DNA of 16,559 nucleotides, taken from NCBI GenBank assembly GCA_016463385.1, contig JAEMRL010000010.1, positions 1 to 16,559 on the forward strand, read 5' to 3'. Position 1 is the first letter of the stretch; each line of letters opens with the position of its first letter. The notes under the pieces are model-generated. The model saw only the letters and a list, made by a program, of their open reading frames with translations, made no database searches and had not been told where the DNA came from. The position numbers and the translations under genes were made by a program. Origin of the DNA: Thermoleophilia bacterium. Its GTDB lineage: Bacteria; Actinomycetota; Thermoleophilia; Miltoncostaeales; Miltoncostaeaceae. Below are positions 7,145 to 13,087 of this stretch, piece after piece.

Positions 7145-7935
7145 GCTGCGCCGTCCACGCCCGCGGGCTGACCCACCGCTACCCCGGCGGGCACCTCGCC
7201 CTCGAGGGCATCGACCTCCACATCGGCCACGGCGAGCGGGTCGCGGTGCTCGGGCCGAACGGCGCCGGCAAGACGACGCTGATGCTGCACCTCAACGGCC
7301 TCCTCACCGCGACCGCCGGCGCGCTCGAGGTGGCCGGGCTCGAGGTCTGCCGGCGCTCCCTCGGGGAGCTGCGCGCCCGGGTGGGCCTGGTGTTCCAGGA
7401 CCCCGACGACCAGCTCTTCATGCCGACGGTCCACGAGGACGTGGCCTTCGGGCCGCTCAACATGGGCCTCGGCCGCGACGAGGTGGCGGCGCGCGTCGAC
7501 GCGGCCCTCGCCGCGGTGCGGATGTCGGACGCCGCCGACCGTGCGCCGCATCAGCTCTCGCAGGGACAGCGGCGCCGCGTGGCGATCGCCACCGTGCTCG
7601 CGATGGACCCCATGCTGCTCGTGCTCGACGAGCCGTCGGCGAACCTCGATCCGCGAGCGCGCCGCGAGCTGGTGGGCCTGCTCGCCGAGATCGACCGGAC
7701 GATGCTGATCGTGACCCACGACCTGCCGTTCGCGGCCGAGCTCTGCGAGCGGTCGTTGATCCTCTCGGCGGGCCGGCTGGTGGCCGACGCGCCGACCGAC
7801 GACGTGCTCGCCGACGACGACCTGCTCGCCGCCCACGACCTGGAGATGCCGGCGGGGATCGCCCTCGACCTCATCACGCGCCGCCCGCGCCCCGGGGCGG
7901 AACCGGCGGAACTCAGCCTGCGAGCAGGGGGGTGA
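7141..7935 (+). CDS. cbiO: CbiO, ATP-binding component of the ECF cobalt/nickel importer
   Basis: A 264-residue ABC ATPase that powers the CbiMNQ importer, probably as a dimer on the inner membrane face. Walker A is GPNGAGKTT (38-46), the Q-loop Gln is Q86 in VFQDPDDQLF, and the signature is LSQGQRRRVAIA (139-150), a Gln variant of LSGGQ. Walker B is MLLVLDE (158-164) and the switch His is H193 in VTHD. All catalytic motifs are present. ATG 7141 overlaps the cbiQ stop by four bases. The last 23 bases (7913-7935) overlap the end of prfC on the other strand, with no intervening terminator. This gene closes the metal locus. Confidence 0.95.
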   Translation: MSCAVHARGLTHRYPGGHLALEGIDLHIGHGERVAVLGPNGAGKTTLMLHLNGLLTATAGALEVAGLEVCRRSLGELRARVGLVFQDPDDQLFMPTVHEDVAFGPLNMGLGRDEVAARVDAALAAVRMSDAADRAPHQLSQGQRRRVAIATVLAMDPMLLVLDEPSANLDPRARRELVGLLAEIDRTMLIVTHDLPFAAELCERSLILSAGRLVADAPTDDVLADDDLLAAHDLEMPAGIALDLITRRPRPGAEPAELSLRAGG

Positions 7936-9490
7936 GACTGACCTCGGGACGGTGGCGCTCGAAGCTCTCGAGCCGGTAGGTGCTGGTGAAGAGGGCGACC
8001 AGCTCGCCCGACTCGCGCAGCAGCACGCTCACGCCGTCGCGGCGCAGCAGCTCCGAGCCGGCCTGGTCGGTCTCGCGGGCGACCATGTGCCGGGGCGGAT
8101 CGAGCTGGGTGGGTGCCCCGAATTCGGCCTCGAGGCGCGCGAGCGCGACCTCGAACTGCATCGGGCCGACGGCGGCGAGCAGCGGCTCCTGGTCGCCGCG
8201 CTGGGGGTCGCGCAGCACCTGCACGACGCCCTCCTCGTCGAGGGCGGCCAACCCGCGGCGGAACTGCTTGTAGCGGCTCGAGTCGCGACTTCGCACCACG
8301 GCGAAGTGCTCCGGGGCGAATCGGGGCATCGGCGGGAAGCGGACCGGGTCGCCGGCGGAGATCGCATCGCCCGGGCGCAGGCCCGAGGCGTTGACCAGGC
8401 CGATGACGTCGCCGGGGAAGGCCTCATCGAGCGGCAGGCGCTCCTGGCCGAACGGCTGATGGGCGTGACGCAGGGCCATCGTGCGCCCGGTGCGCTCGTG
8501 GTGCACCTGCATCCCCCGCTCGAAGCGGCCCGAGCAGACGCGGATGTAGGCCAGCCGGTCGCGGTGGCGCGGGTCGGTGTTGGCCTGCACCTTGAAGACG
8601 AAGCCCGAGAAGGGGTCCTCGATCCGTACCGTCCCGCCGGTCGCGGTCTCCCAGGCCCCCGGTGCGCAGCCGAGGTCGACGACCGAGTCGAGCAGGTGGC
8701 GCACGCCCGAGTCGCCGAGGGCGGCGCCGAAGTAGACCGGCGTGGTCTCGCCGCCGCGGAACTGCTCGTCGTCGTGGTCGGCGCCGACGCCGCTCAGCAG
8801 GTCGAGCTCGTCGCCGAGGCGATCGCGGATGACCGGCGTGAAGGCCTCGTGAGCCCGCCAGTCGGCCACCGGCGCCTGCGCCGTCGGCGCGGCCGTGCCG
8901 ATGCGGCCGAAGGGCTCGAGGGCCCCCGAGACGCGGTCGACCAGGCCGAGGAAGGCGCCCTCGTCCATCACCGGCCACGTCACCGGGGTCGGGCGCAGGC
9001 CGATCTCGCGCTCGATCTCGTCGAGAAGCTCCAGCGGGTCGCGGCCCGGCCGGTCGAGCTTGTTGACGAAGGTGATCACCGGCGTGCCGCGCGTGCGGCA
9101 GACCTGGAAGAGCTTCAGCGTCTGGGGCTCGAGGCCCTTGGCCGCGTCGATCACCATGATCGCGGTGTCGGTGGCGGTGAGCACCCGGTAGGTGTCCTCG
9201 GAGAAGTCCTTGTGGCCCGGGGTGTCGAGCAGGTTGAAGACGTGGCCGCGGTAGGTGAACTGCAGGGCCGCCGAGGTCACCGAGATGCCGCGCGTGCGCT
9301 CGATCTCCATCCAGTCCGAGCGCGCCCCCGCGCCGCCGCGGCGCGCGCGCACGGCGCCCGCCAGATCGATCGCCCCGGCCTGCAGCAGCAGGCGCTCGGT
9401 GAGCGTCGTCTTGCCGGCGTCCGGGTGGGAGATGATCGCGAAGGTCCGCCGGCGGGCGGCCTCGGGTGCGACGGTCGGGTCGGAGCTCAT
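7913..9490 (-). CDS. prfC: Peptide chain release factor 3 (RF3)
   Basis: A 525-residue translational GTPase that recycles RF1/RF2 from the ribosome after termination. The GTPase motifs are G1 SHPDAGKTT (21-29), G2 RGISVT (68-73), G3 DTPGH (89-93) and G4 NKLD (143-146). SDWMEIERTRGISV is typical of RF3 and separates it from EF-G, and the length matches RF3 (about 525-530). Start ATG (rc of 9488-9490) follows a run of five G that may serve as ribosome site; TACCCT seven bases upstream of ATG could be a -10. The gene is convergent with cbiO, sharing 23 bases, and is probably not part of the metal locus. The SIMPL-like gene is 57 bases upstream on the same strand, so co-transcription is possible. 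Confidence 0.95.
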   Translation of the reverse strand: MSSDPTVAPEAARRRTFAIISHPDAGKTTLTERLLLQAGAIDLAGAVRARRGGAGARSDWMEIERTRGISVTSAALQFTYRGHVFNLLDTPGHKDFSEDTYRVLTATDTAIMVIDAAKGLEPQTLKLFQVCRTRGTPVITFVNKLDRPGRDPLELLDEIEREIGLRPTPVTWPVMDEGAFLGLVDRVSGALEPFGRIGTAAPTAQAPVADWRAHEAFTPVIRDRLGDELDLLSGVGADHDDEQFRGGETTPVYFGAALGDSGVRHLLDSVVDLGCAPGAWETATGGTVRIEDPFSGFVFKVQANTDPRHRDRLAYIRVCSGRFERGMQVHHERTGRTMALRHAHQPFGQERLPLDEAFPGDVIGLVNASGLRPGDAISAGDPVRFPPMPRFAPEHFAVVRSRDSSRYKQFRRGLAALDEEGVVQVLRDPQRGDQEPLLAAVGPMQFEVALARLEAEFGAPTQLDPPRHMVARETDQAGSELLRRDGVSVLLRESGELVALFTSTYRLESFERHRPEVSLTPLLAG

Positions 9491-9547
9491 CCCCCGAAGG
9501 GTAGTCGCTCGGAAGGCTCGCCTCGCGAGATCGTCAGAGGAGCGCGG

Positions 9548-10051
9548 TCAGACAGGCGGCGCCGGGGCGGCGGCGAAGGTGACCGACATCCGCACGAGCA
9601 CGAAGCGCGGGGCGAAGCAGCGGTAGCGCGTCGTACGCGTCACCACGCGCTCACCGTCCACCGTCTGGCGGGTCGCGGTCGTCACCGGGCCGCAGTAGCG
9701 GTTGCCGCCGAAGCGGGCGACGGTGTTCGCGGGCGAGGGGTCCGGCCCGGGCGGCGGCTCGCCGATCGAGAGGACCGCGCCGAGGGTCAGCCGGGCGGCA
9801 GACGCGTAGCGTGCCGCCTGGACCTGGGTGTTGATGAACGCGCGCGGCACGGCCAGCGTGCGCGCCCGCTCGACGGCGCGGGCGATCTTCAGCTGCGTGA
9901 GAGGCGCGCTGACGCGCACCCGCGCCTGCCCGATCCCCGACGCCTCCACCGTCTCCGCATACGCCGGGGTCGCGACCACGCCGGCCGCCAGAGCCGTCGC
10001 GATGACCGTCCGCCAGGTCGATCCACTCCGCCCTGAACCATGCTGAGCCAT
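9548..10051 (-). CDS. Secreted SIMPL (DUF541)-like small protein
   Basis: A 167-residue protein. ATG (rc of 10049-10051) has GGAG a few bases upstream; a TTG at 10063 is in frame but would place that GGAG inside the gene. A signal peptide is clear: hydrophobic TVIATALAAGVVATP and cleavage near AYA, about residue 31. The mature part has ETVEASGIGQARVRVSAP, an Ala-rich helix, ARLTLGAVLSIGEPPP and a terminal VRMSVTFA strand, the order seen in SIMPL domains. Two Cys in the C-terminal half (RYCGP and RYRCFAP) could form a disulfide. SIMPL proteins are envelope or periplasmic proteins of mostly unknown function. I rate the family match as likely rather than certain. Confidence 0.65.
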   Translation of the reverse strand: MAQHGSGRSGSTWRTVIATALAAGVVATPAYAETVEASGIGQARVRVSAPLTQLKIARAVERARTLAVPRAFINTQVQAARYASAARLTLGAVLSIGEPPPGPDPSPANTVARFGGNRYCGPVTTATRQTVDGERVVTRTTRYRCFAPRFVLVRMSVTFAAAPAPPV

Positions 10052-10075
10052 GACCGTCTCCAATGTCGTCGGGAG

Positions 10076-10105
10076 ACCCGCGCCCCCGCGGGTGCAGGGA
10101 GACTA
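10076..10105 (-). promoter_or_regulatory. Possible promoter and 5' hairpin of the SIMPL-like gene
   Basis: On the - strand, TAGTCT (rc of 10100-10105) is a plausible -10. A transcript from it would begin close to ACCCGCG-GGGG-CGCGGGT (rc of 10076-10093), a perfect 7-bp hairpin that ends 24 bases before the ATG. Such a 5' hairpin could protect the message. No good -35 is visible, so the promoter call is weak. Confidence 0.25.
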
Positions 10106-10176
10106 CGCGCGGAGGGAGACGCCGCTTCCCGCCGTGATCGGACGTCGTGGGCCGGAGGCGCGCCGCGGCTCCCGGC

Positions 10177-10308
10177 TCACTCCGCTCCGGAGGACGACGC
10201 GTCCGAGACGATTCGCCGGAGGTCCTCGCTCGCGTGGTAGCCGGTGCTTCGGCCCTGCCCGTCCCGGACGACGAGCCCGGCGTCGACGAGCCGCCCCGGC
10301 TCGGTGCT
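10177..10308 (-). pseudogene. Headless coding remnant, possibly the C-terminus of a winged-helix regulator
   Basis: On the - strand an open frame of 43 codons runs from just after a TAG (rc of 10309-10311) to a TGA (rc of 10177-10179). It has no usable start codon, yet reads like real protein: RLVDAGLVVRDGQGRSTGY followed by HASEDLRRIVSDA. That pattern (Leu-x-x-Ala-Gly-Leu-Val-x-Arg-x-Gly-x-Gly-Arg-x-Thr-x-Tyr) resembles the wing of small winged-helix regulators. The missing 5' part would lie where the tRNA-Val terminator now sits. I read it as a decayed or truncated gene. The rest of the stretch between the SIMPL gene and tRNA-Val holds only this, the terminator and a short hairpin. Confidence 0.35.
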
Positions 10309-10350
10309 CTATGCAGGTGGCGGCTTCCCGAATCGCTGCCCGAAAACGGC

Positions 10351-10376
10351 GAAAGCCCCGTCGTGACGAGGCTTTC
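10351..10376 (-). terminator. Terminator of tRNA-Val
   Basis: On the - strand GAAAGCCTCGTC pairs with GACGGGGCTTTC, a nominal 12-bp stem (the innermost pair opens to give a usable loop), 5 bases past the tRNA 3' end. It is followed by TTTT a few bases later. The single imperfect pair is a G-U wobble in the - strand RNA but a C-A mismatch in the + strand RNA, which indicates that the - strand is the terminated one. Confidence 0.75.
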
Positions 10377-10381
10377 TGAAG

Positions 10382-10453
10382 TGGGCAGTACTGGGATCGA
10401 ACCAGTGACCCCTCGCGTGTGAGGCGAGTGCTCTCCCGCTGAGCTAACTGCCC
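10382..10453 (-). tRNA. tRNA-Val (anticodon CAC)
   Basis: The - strand from 10453 to 10382 folds as a full 72-base cloverleaf: acceptor GGGCAGT with ACTGCCC, D arm GCTC/GAGC with an AGCGGGA loop, anticodon stem CTCGC/GCGAG, loop CTCACAC (anticodon CAC, reads GTG), and T arm ACTGG-TTCGATC-CCAGT with discriminator A. The 3' CCA is not encoded. GTG is a preferred Val codon in this GC-rich genome. Only 9 bases separate the 5' end from a likely -10. Confidence 0.97.
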
Positions 10454-10462
10454 GGGGGGCGC

Positions 10463-10468
10463 AGGATA
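10463..10468 (-). promoter_or_regulatory. -10 element for tRNA-Val
   Basis: TATCCT on the - strand (rc of AGGATA) lies 9 bases before the mature tRNA 5' end, in the short gap after ogt. The -35 is weak (GGGACC-like). A small hairpin, ACCGGG/CCCGGT (10471-10487), overlaps the -10/-35 spacer and may act as the ogt transcript end. Confidence 0.45.
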
Positions 10469-10508
10469 CCACCGGGCATCACCCGGTCCCGAACGACGGG
10501 CCGGGTGC

Positions 10509-11024
10509 TCAGAGCAGTTCGAGCTGCGGCGCCGCGGTGGCGGCGACCGCGGCCGCGCCCTCTGCTGCGAGCAGCGCCGCCTTGCGCTCGAGGCCGCCCA
10601 CGTAGCCGCGCAGAGCGCCGTCGGCGCCGATCACGCGATGGCACGGGATCACCACCGGGATGGGCGTGCGGGCGACCGCCCCCGCCACCGCCCGCACCGC
10701 GTCCGGGCGGCCGACGGCCTCGGCCAGCTGCCCGTAGCTCACCGTGGTCCCGTGCGGGATGCGCCGCAGCTCGCTCCAGACGCGCATCTCCAGGGGCCCG
10801 CCGCGCAGGTCGAGCGGCAGGTCGAAGGCCGTGCGCCGGCCGGCGAAGTACTCGTCGAGCTGGGCGGCGGCCCGAGCGAGCGCGGGCGAGGCCGTCCCGG
10901 CGGCGTCCGTCACCGCGGCCTCGTCGTCGAAGCGGAGCGCCATCAGGCCGAAGGGCCCGGCCTCCAGCGCGATCGGGCCGAGCGGGCTGTCGTGGGTGAT
11001 CCGCTGCAGGGCGGCGCCGGTCAT
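10509..11024 (-). CDS. ogt: Methylated-DNA--protein-cysteine methyltransferase (Ogt/MGMT type)
   Basis: A 171-residue suicide enzyme that takes the methyl group from O6-methylguanine (and O4-methylthymine) onto its own Cys. The acceptor is Cys128 in IPCHRVIGADG, preceded by the helix-turn-helix RIPHGTTVSYGQLAEAVGRPDAVRAVAGA (88-116) with the Arg finger R111. GGLERKAALLAAEG (143-156) is the usual C-terminal block. The residue normally Asn in the NP motif before PCHRV is Thr120 here (ARTPIPVVIPCHRV), an unusual change. ATG (rc of 11022-11024) has AAGGAG at good spacing. It is 69 bases downstream of the glycosylase gene on the same strand, so it belongs with the MarR-AlkA repair unit. No Ada N-terminal sensor domain is attached. 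Confidence 0.93.
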   Translation of the reverse strand: MTGAALQRITHDSPLGPIALEAGPFGLMALRFDDEAAVTDAAGTASPALARAAAQLDEYFAGRRTAFDLPLDLRGGPLEMRVWSELRRIPHGTTVSYGQLAEAVGRPDAVRAVAGAVARTPIPVVIPCHRVIGADGALRGYVGGLERKAALLAAEGAAAVAATAAPQLELL

Positions 11025-11093
11025 GGGGGTGCTCCTTCGACGGTTCCGGTCATGCCGGGGGAACGACGGCGGCGGCCCATCCGTGAGACGGGA

Positions 11094-11945
11094 TCATGAG
11101 AAGACCTCGCGCGTCCAGAGGTGGATCGCCGCGTAGGCCCTCCACGGCCTCCAGGCCTCGGCCATCAGCGCCGCCCCGCGGGCGGTGACCCCTCCGAGGG
11201 CGCGGCGCAGCACCAGGTCGCCCGAAGGGAAGGCGTCGCGGTCGCCCAGCGCACGCAGGGCGACGTAGTCGGCGGTCCACGGGCCGATGCCGGGCAGGGC
11301 GAGGAGGGCCGAACGTGTGGCGGCGCGATCGGCGCCCGGGCCGAGATCGAGCCCGGCGGCGGCCGCCTCGGCGAACCCGTGGAGGGATCGCGCTCGTGCC
11401 CCGGTGACGCCGACCGCCGCACGGATGGCCTCGGGCCCGGCGGCGGCCAGATCGGCGGGCTCCGGGAAGGCCGTCATCCCCTCCGGGGCCGGCGTCCCGA
11501 ACGCGGCCACGAGCCGCCCCGCGAAGGTCCGGGCGGCGGCGAGCGAGACCTGCTGGCCGAGGATCGCGAGGGCCGCGGTCTCGAACCCGTCCACCGAGCC
11601 GAGGATCCTCAGCCCCGGCCGGGCGGCCACCAGCGGCGCGAGCACCGGATCCGCGCCGAACGCGGCGGCGACCTCGGCCGGATCGGCGTCGAGGTCGAGC
11701 CAGCCGCGCACCATCCCGACCACATGGGGCACGTCGTCGGGGTCGGCAGCGCGCACGTCGCATGACACCACCCCCGGCGCGGCGTCGAGGACCACCCTCA
11801 CCACGGCCGGACCACCGGGAGCGTGGACGACCCGGGTGTGCTCGGCGCCGTGGTGCGCGACCTCCAGCCCCGGTACCGCGTGCGCCGCGATGGCCCGGGC
11901 CATCGGCCCCGTGGTGAACGGCGGCCGGTAGGGCAGGCGGATCAC
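11094..11945 (-). CDS. alkA: DNA-3-methyladenine glycosylase II (AlkA type)
   Basis: A 283-residue base-excision repair enzyme that removes alkylated purines. The N-terminal AlkA domain begins IRLPYRPPF; ILGQQVSLAAA (128-138) starts the HhH-GPD domain, LPGIGPWTADYVALRAL (217-233) is the helix-hairpin-helix, and the catalytic Asp is D243 in AFPSGDLVLRR. The start is GTG 11945, the only start codon between the in-frame TAG that ends the MarR gene and conserved sequence. AGGAGG overlaps that TAG, about 14 bases away, which is long. In many actinobacteria AlkA is fused to an Ada module; this one is standalone. It is tightly coupled to the upstream marR-type gene, with an 18-base gap. Confidence 0.92.
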   Translation of the reverse strand: MIRLPYRPPFTTGPMARAIAAHAVPGLEVAHHGAEHTRVVHAPGGPAVVRVVLDAAPGVVSCDVRAADPDDVPHVVGMVRGWLDLDADPAEVAAAFGADPVLAPLVAARPGLRILGSVDGFETAALAILGQQVSLAAARTFAGRLVAAFGTPAPEGMTAFPEPADLAAAGPEAIRAAVGVTGARARSLHGFAEAAAAGLDLGPGADRAATRSALLALPGIGPWTADYVALRALGDRDAFPSGDLVLRRALGGVTARGAALMAEAWRPWRAYAAIHLWTREVFS

Positions 11946-11963
11946 CGGCGCGGCGGGTCCCTC

Positions 11964-12479
11964 CTAGCCGGTCACGCGGCCGGGGCGCATCGGTCGGACG
12001 TGGCCCCGCACCTTCTCGAGCGTCTTCGCCAGCGCCTTCAGCTCGGCCGGGGTCAGGTGCTCGGTGAAGTTGCGGCGGATGCCGTCGCGGTGGAACAGCC
12101 GGGCGTTCTGCAGCGTCGCCCGGCCCTCGTCGGTCATGTGCACCAGCACGACGCGCCGGTCGTCCTCGGGGCGCTCGCGCCGCACCAGGCCCGCCTTCTC
12201 CATCTTGTCGATCACCCGCGTGAGCCCGCTCTTGCTCGCCAGGATGCGGCTGGCGACCTCGTTCATCGGCGCCCCCTGGCCCGCCTCCTCGAGGTGGACG
12301 AGCACGTCGTACCAGCGGAACGGGAGCTGTACGGCCTGCTCGAGCTCGGCGTCGAGGATGTCCGGGAGCGCCAGGGCGCACTCGAAGAAGACACGCCAGG
12401 CGGCGAGCGCGTCGGGATCGGGGCTTGACAGGTTTGATTGCGCATCAGATAGTTCGTCTTGCAACTTTCCTCTTTGCAT
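11964..12479 (-). CDS. MarR-family transcriptional regulator
   Basis: A 171-residue winged-helix repressor. The core is LPFRWYDVLVHLEEAG, MNEVASRILASKSGLTRVIDKMEKAGLVRRE (about 72-103, recognition helix SKSGLTRVIDKME), and the wing DDRRVVLVHMTDEGR (106-120), all typical of MarR. The only Cys is C34 in the first helix (FFECALAL), a position comparable to the sensing Cys of OhrR-like members. ATG 12479 is taken as start; a TTG at 12464 follows GAGG and is an alternative. The frame is open further upstream (to 12620), but that would run through the cupin gene and its promoter. The gene heads the alkylation-repair operon and is divergent from the cupin gene 58 bases away, so it likely controls both and itself (inference). 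Confidence 0.9.
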   Translation of the reverse strand: MQRGKLQDELSDAQSNLSSPDPDALAAWRVFFECALALPDILDAELEQAVQLPFRWYDVLVHLEEAGQGAPMNEVASRILASKSGLTRVIDKMEKAGLVRRERPEDDRRVVLVHMTDEGRATLQNARLFHRDGIRRNFTEHLTPAELKALAKTLEKVRGHVRPMRPGRVTG

Positions 12480-12537
12480 CTGTTGATTAGCGTTCGTTAG
12501 AGCGTAGCGCCTCGGACGCCGGGAAAGGACCGAGACG
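12480..12537. promoter_or_regulatory. Divergent promoter region between the MarR gene and the cupin gene
   Basis: This 58-base gap and the adjoining start of the MarR gene are clearly richer in A/T than the rest. Toward the cupin, TTGATT (12483-12488) with a -10-like TAGCGC 16 bases later is possible, and AAAGGA (12524-12529) is the ribosome site. Toward the MarR gene, GCTAAT ends 6 bases before ATG, which suggests a leaderless message. TTGATT followed by GCG occurs at 12434-12442 and again at 12483-12492 and may be part of operator sites. Confidence 0.4.
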
Positions 12538-13032
12538 ATGATGCAGACCACGCTTCCGGAGCCCGCCCTCTTCCACCGCGCCCACGCCGCCGGTGCATCG
12601 TTCTGGGGCCCGGGCGACATCTACACCTGGCTCGTCACCGGCGAGGAGTCGGGCGGGGCCTACTTCTCGATGCTGGCGATCGTGCCCCCGCAGGGTGGTC
12701 CCCCGCCGCACATCCACCGCGACGAGGACGAGACGTTCTACGTGCTGGAGGGCACGCCCACGTTCCGCCTGGGCGACGAGCGGATCGTGGCCCGGCCGGG
12801 CGACTTCGTGAACATCCCCCGGGGGGAGCTCCACTGCTTCCGCAACTTCTCCGACGAGCCCATGAAGATGATCCTCACCTTCACCCCCGCCGGCATCGAG
12901 CGGTTCTTCGAGGAGACCCTCGAGCGGGCCTACGACCTCAGCCAGCCCTGCCCGGACAACATGGCCGAGGTGGGCGCCCGCTACGCCGAGGCCGCCCCGC
13001 GCTACGGGATGCAGTTCTTCCTGGACGCCTGA
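12538..13032 (+). CDS. Cupin-domain protein
   Basis: A 164-residue single-domain cupin. Motif 1 is PPHIHRDEDETFYVLEG (about 56-72), with two His and the Glu that bind metal; motif 2 is PGDFVNIPRGELHCFRN (about 86-102), with the third His. The fold is therefore a metal-binding beta barrel. The substrate is unknown: such proteins include quercetinase-like dioxygenases, isomerases and small-molecule sensors. ATG 12538 (or the adjacent ATG 12541) has AAAGGA 8 bases upstream. It is divergent from the MarR gene and convergent with the CMD gene, so it is a one-gene unit ended by a 17-bp hairpin. It may be the MarR regulator's separate target, for example a detoxification enzyme. Confidence 0.88.
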   Translation: MMQTTLPEPALFHRAHAAGASFWGPGDIYTWLVTGEESGGAYFSMLAIVPPQGGPPPHIHRDEDETFYVLEGTPTFRLGDERIVARPGDFVNIPRGELHCFRNFSDEPMKMILTFTPAGIERFFEETLERAYDLSQPCPDNMAEVGARYAEAAPRYGMQFFLDA

Positions 13033-13046
13033 GACGACCCGACACG

Positions 13047-13087
13047 GAGACGGTGGAGCCCGGACCCCGGCCGGGCTCCACCGTCTC
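13047..13087. terminator. Bidirectional terminator between the cupin and CMD genes
   Basis: A perfect 17-bp stem: 13047-13063 (GAGACGGTGGAGCCCGG) pairs with 13071-13087, with a 7-base loop. It lies 14 bases after the cupin stop, and its right arm includes two bases of the convergent gene's TGA. No T tract follows on either side. It should end or protect both transcripts. Confidence 0.75.

Noticed and set aside
7952..10036. Long + strand open frame (694 codons) opposite prfC and the SIMPL-like gene
   Set aside because: Antisense shadow of RF3, whose four GTPase motifs are intact on the - strand.
10147..10422. + strand frame ending with STGIEPVTPRV
   Set aside because: The ending is the antisense translation of tRNA-Val, a well-known source of spurious proteins, and the rest lacks any domain.
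11050..12381. - strand frame spanning alkA and most of the MarR gene in another phase
   Set aside because: Arg/Gly/Pro-rich out-of-frame reading; AlkA and MarR motifs lie in the other frames.
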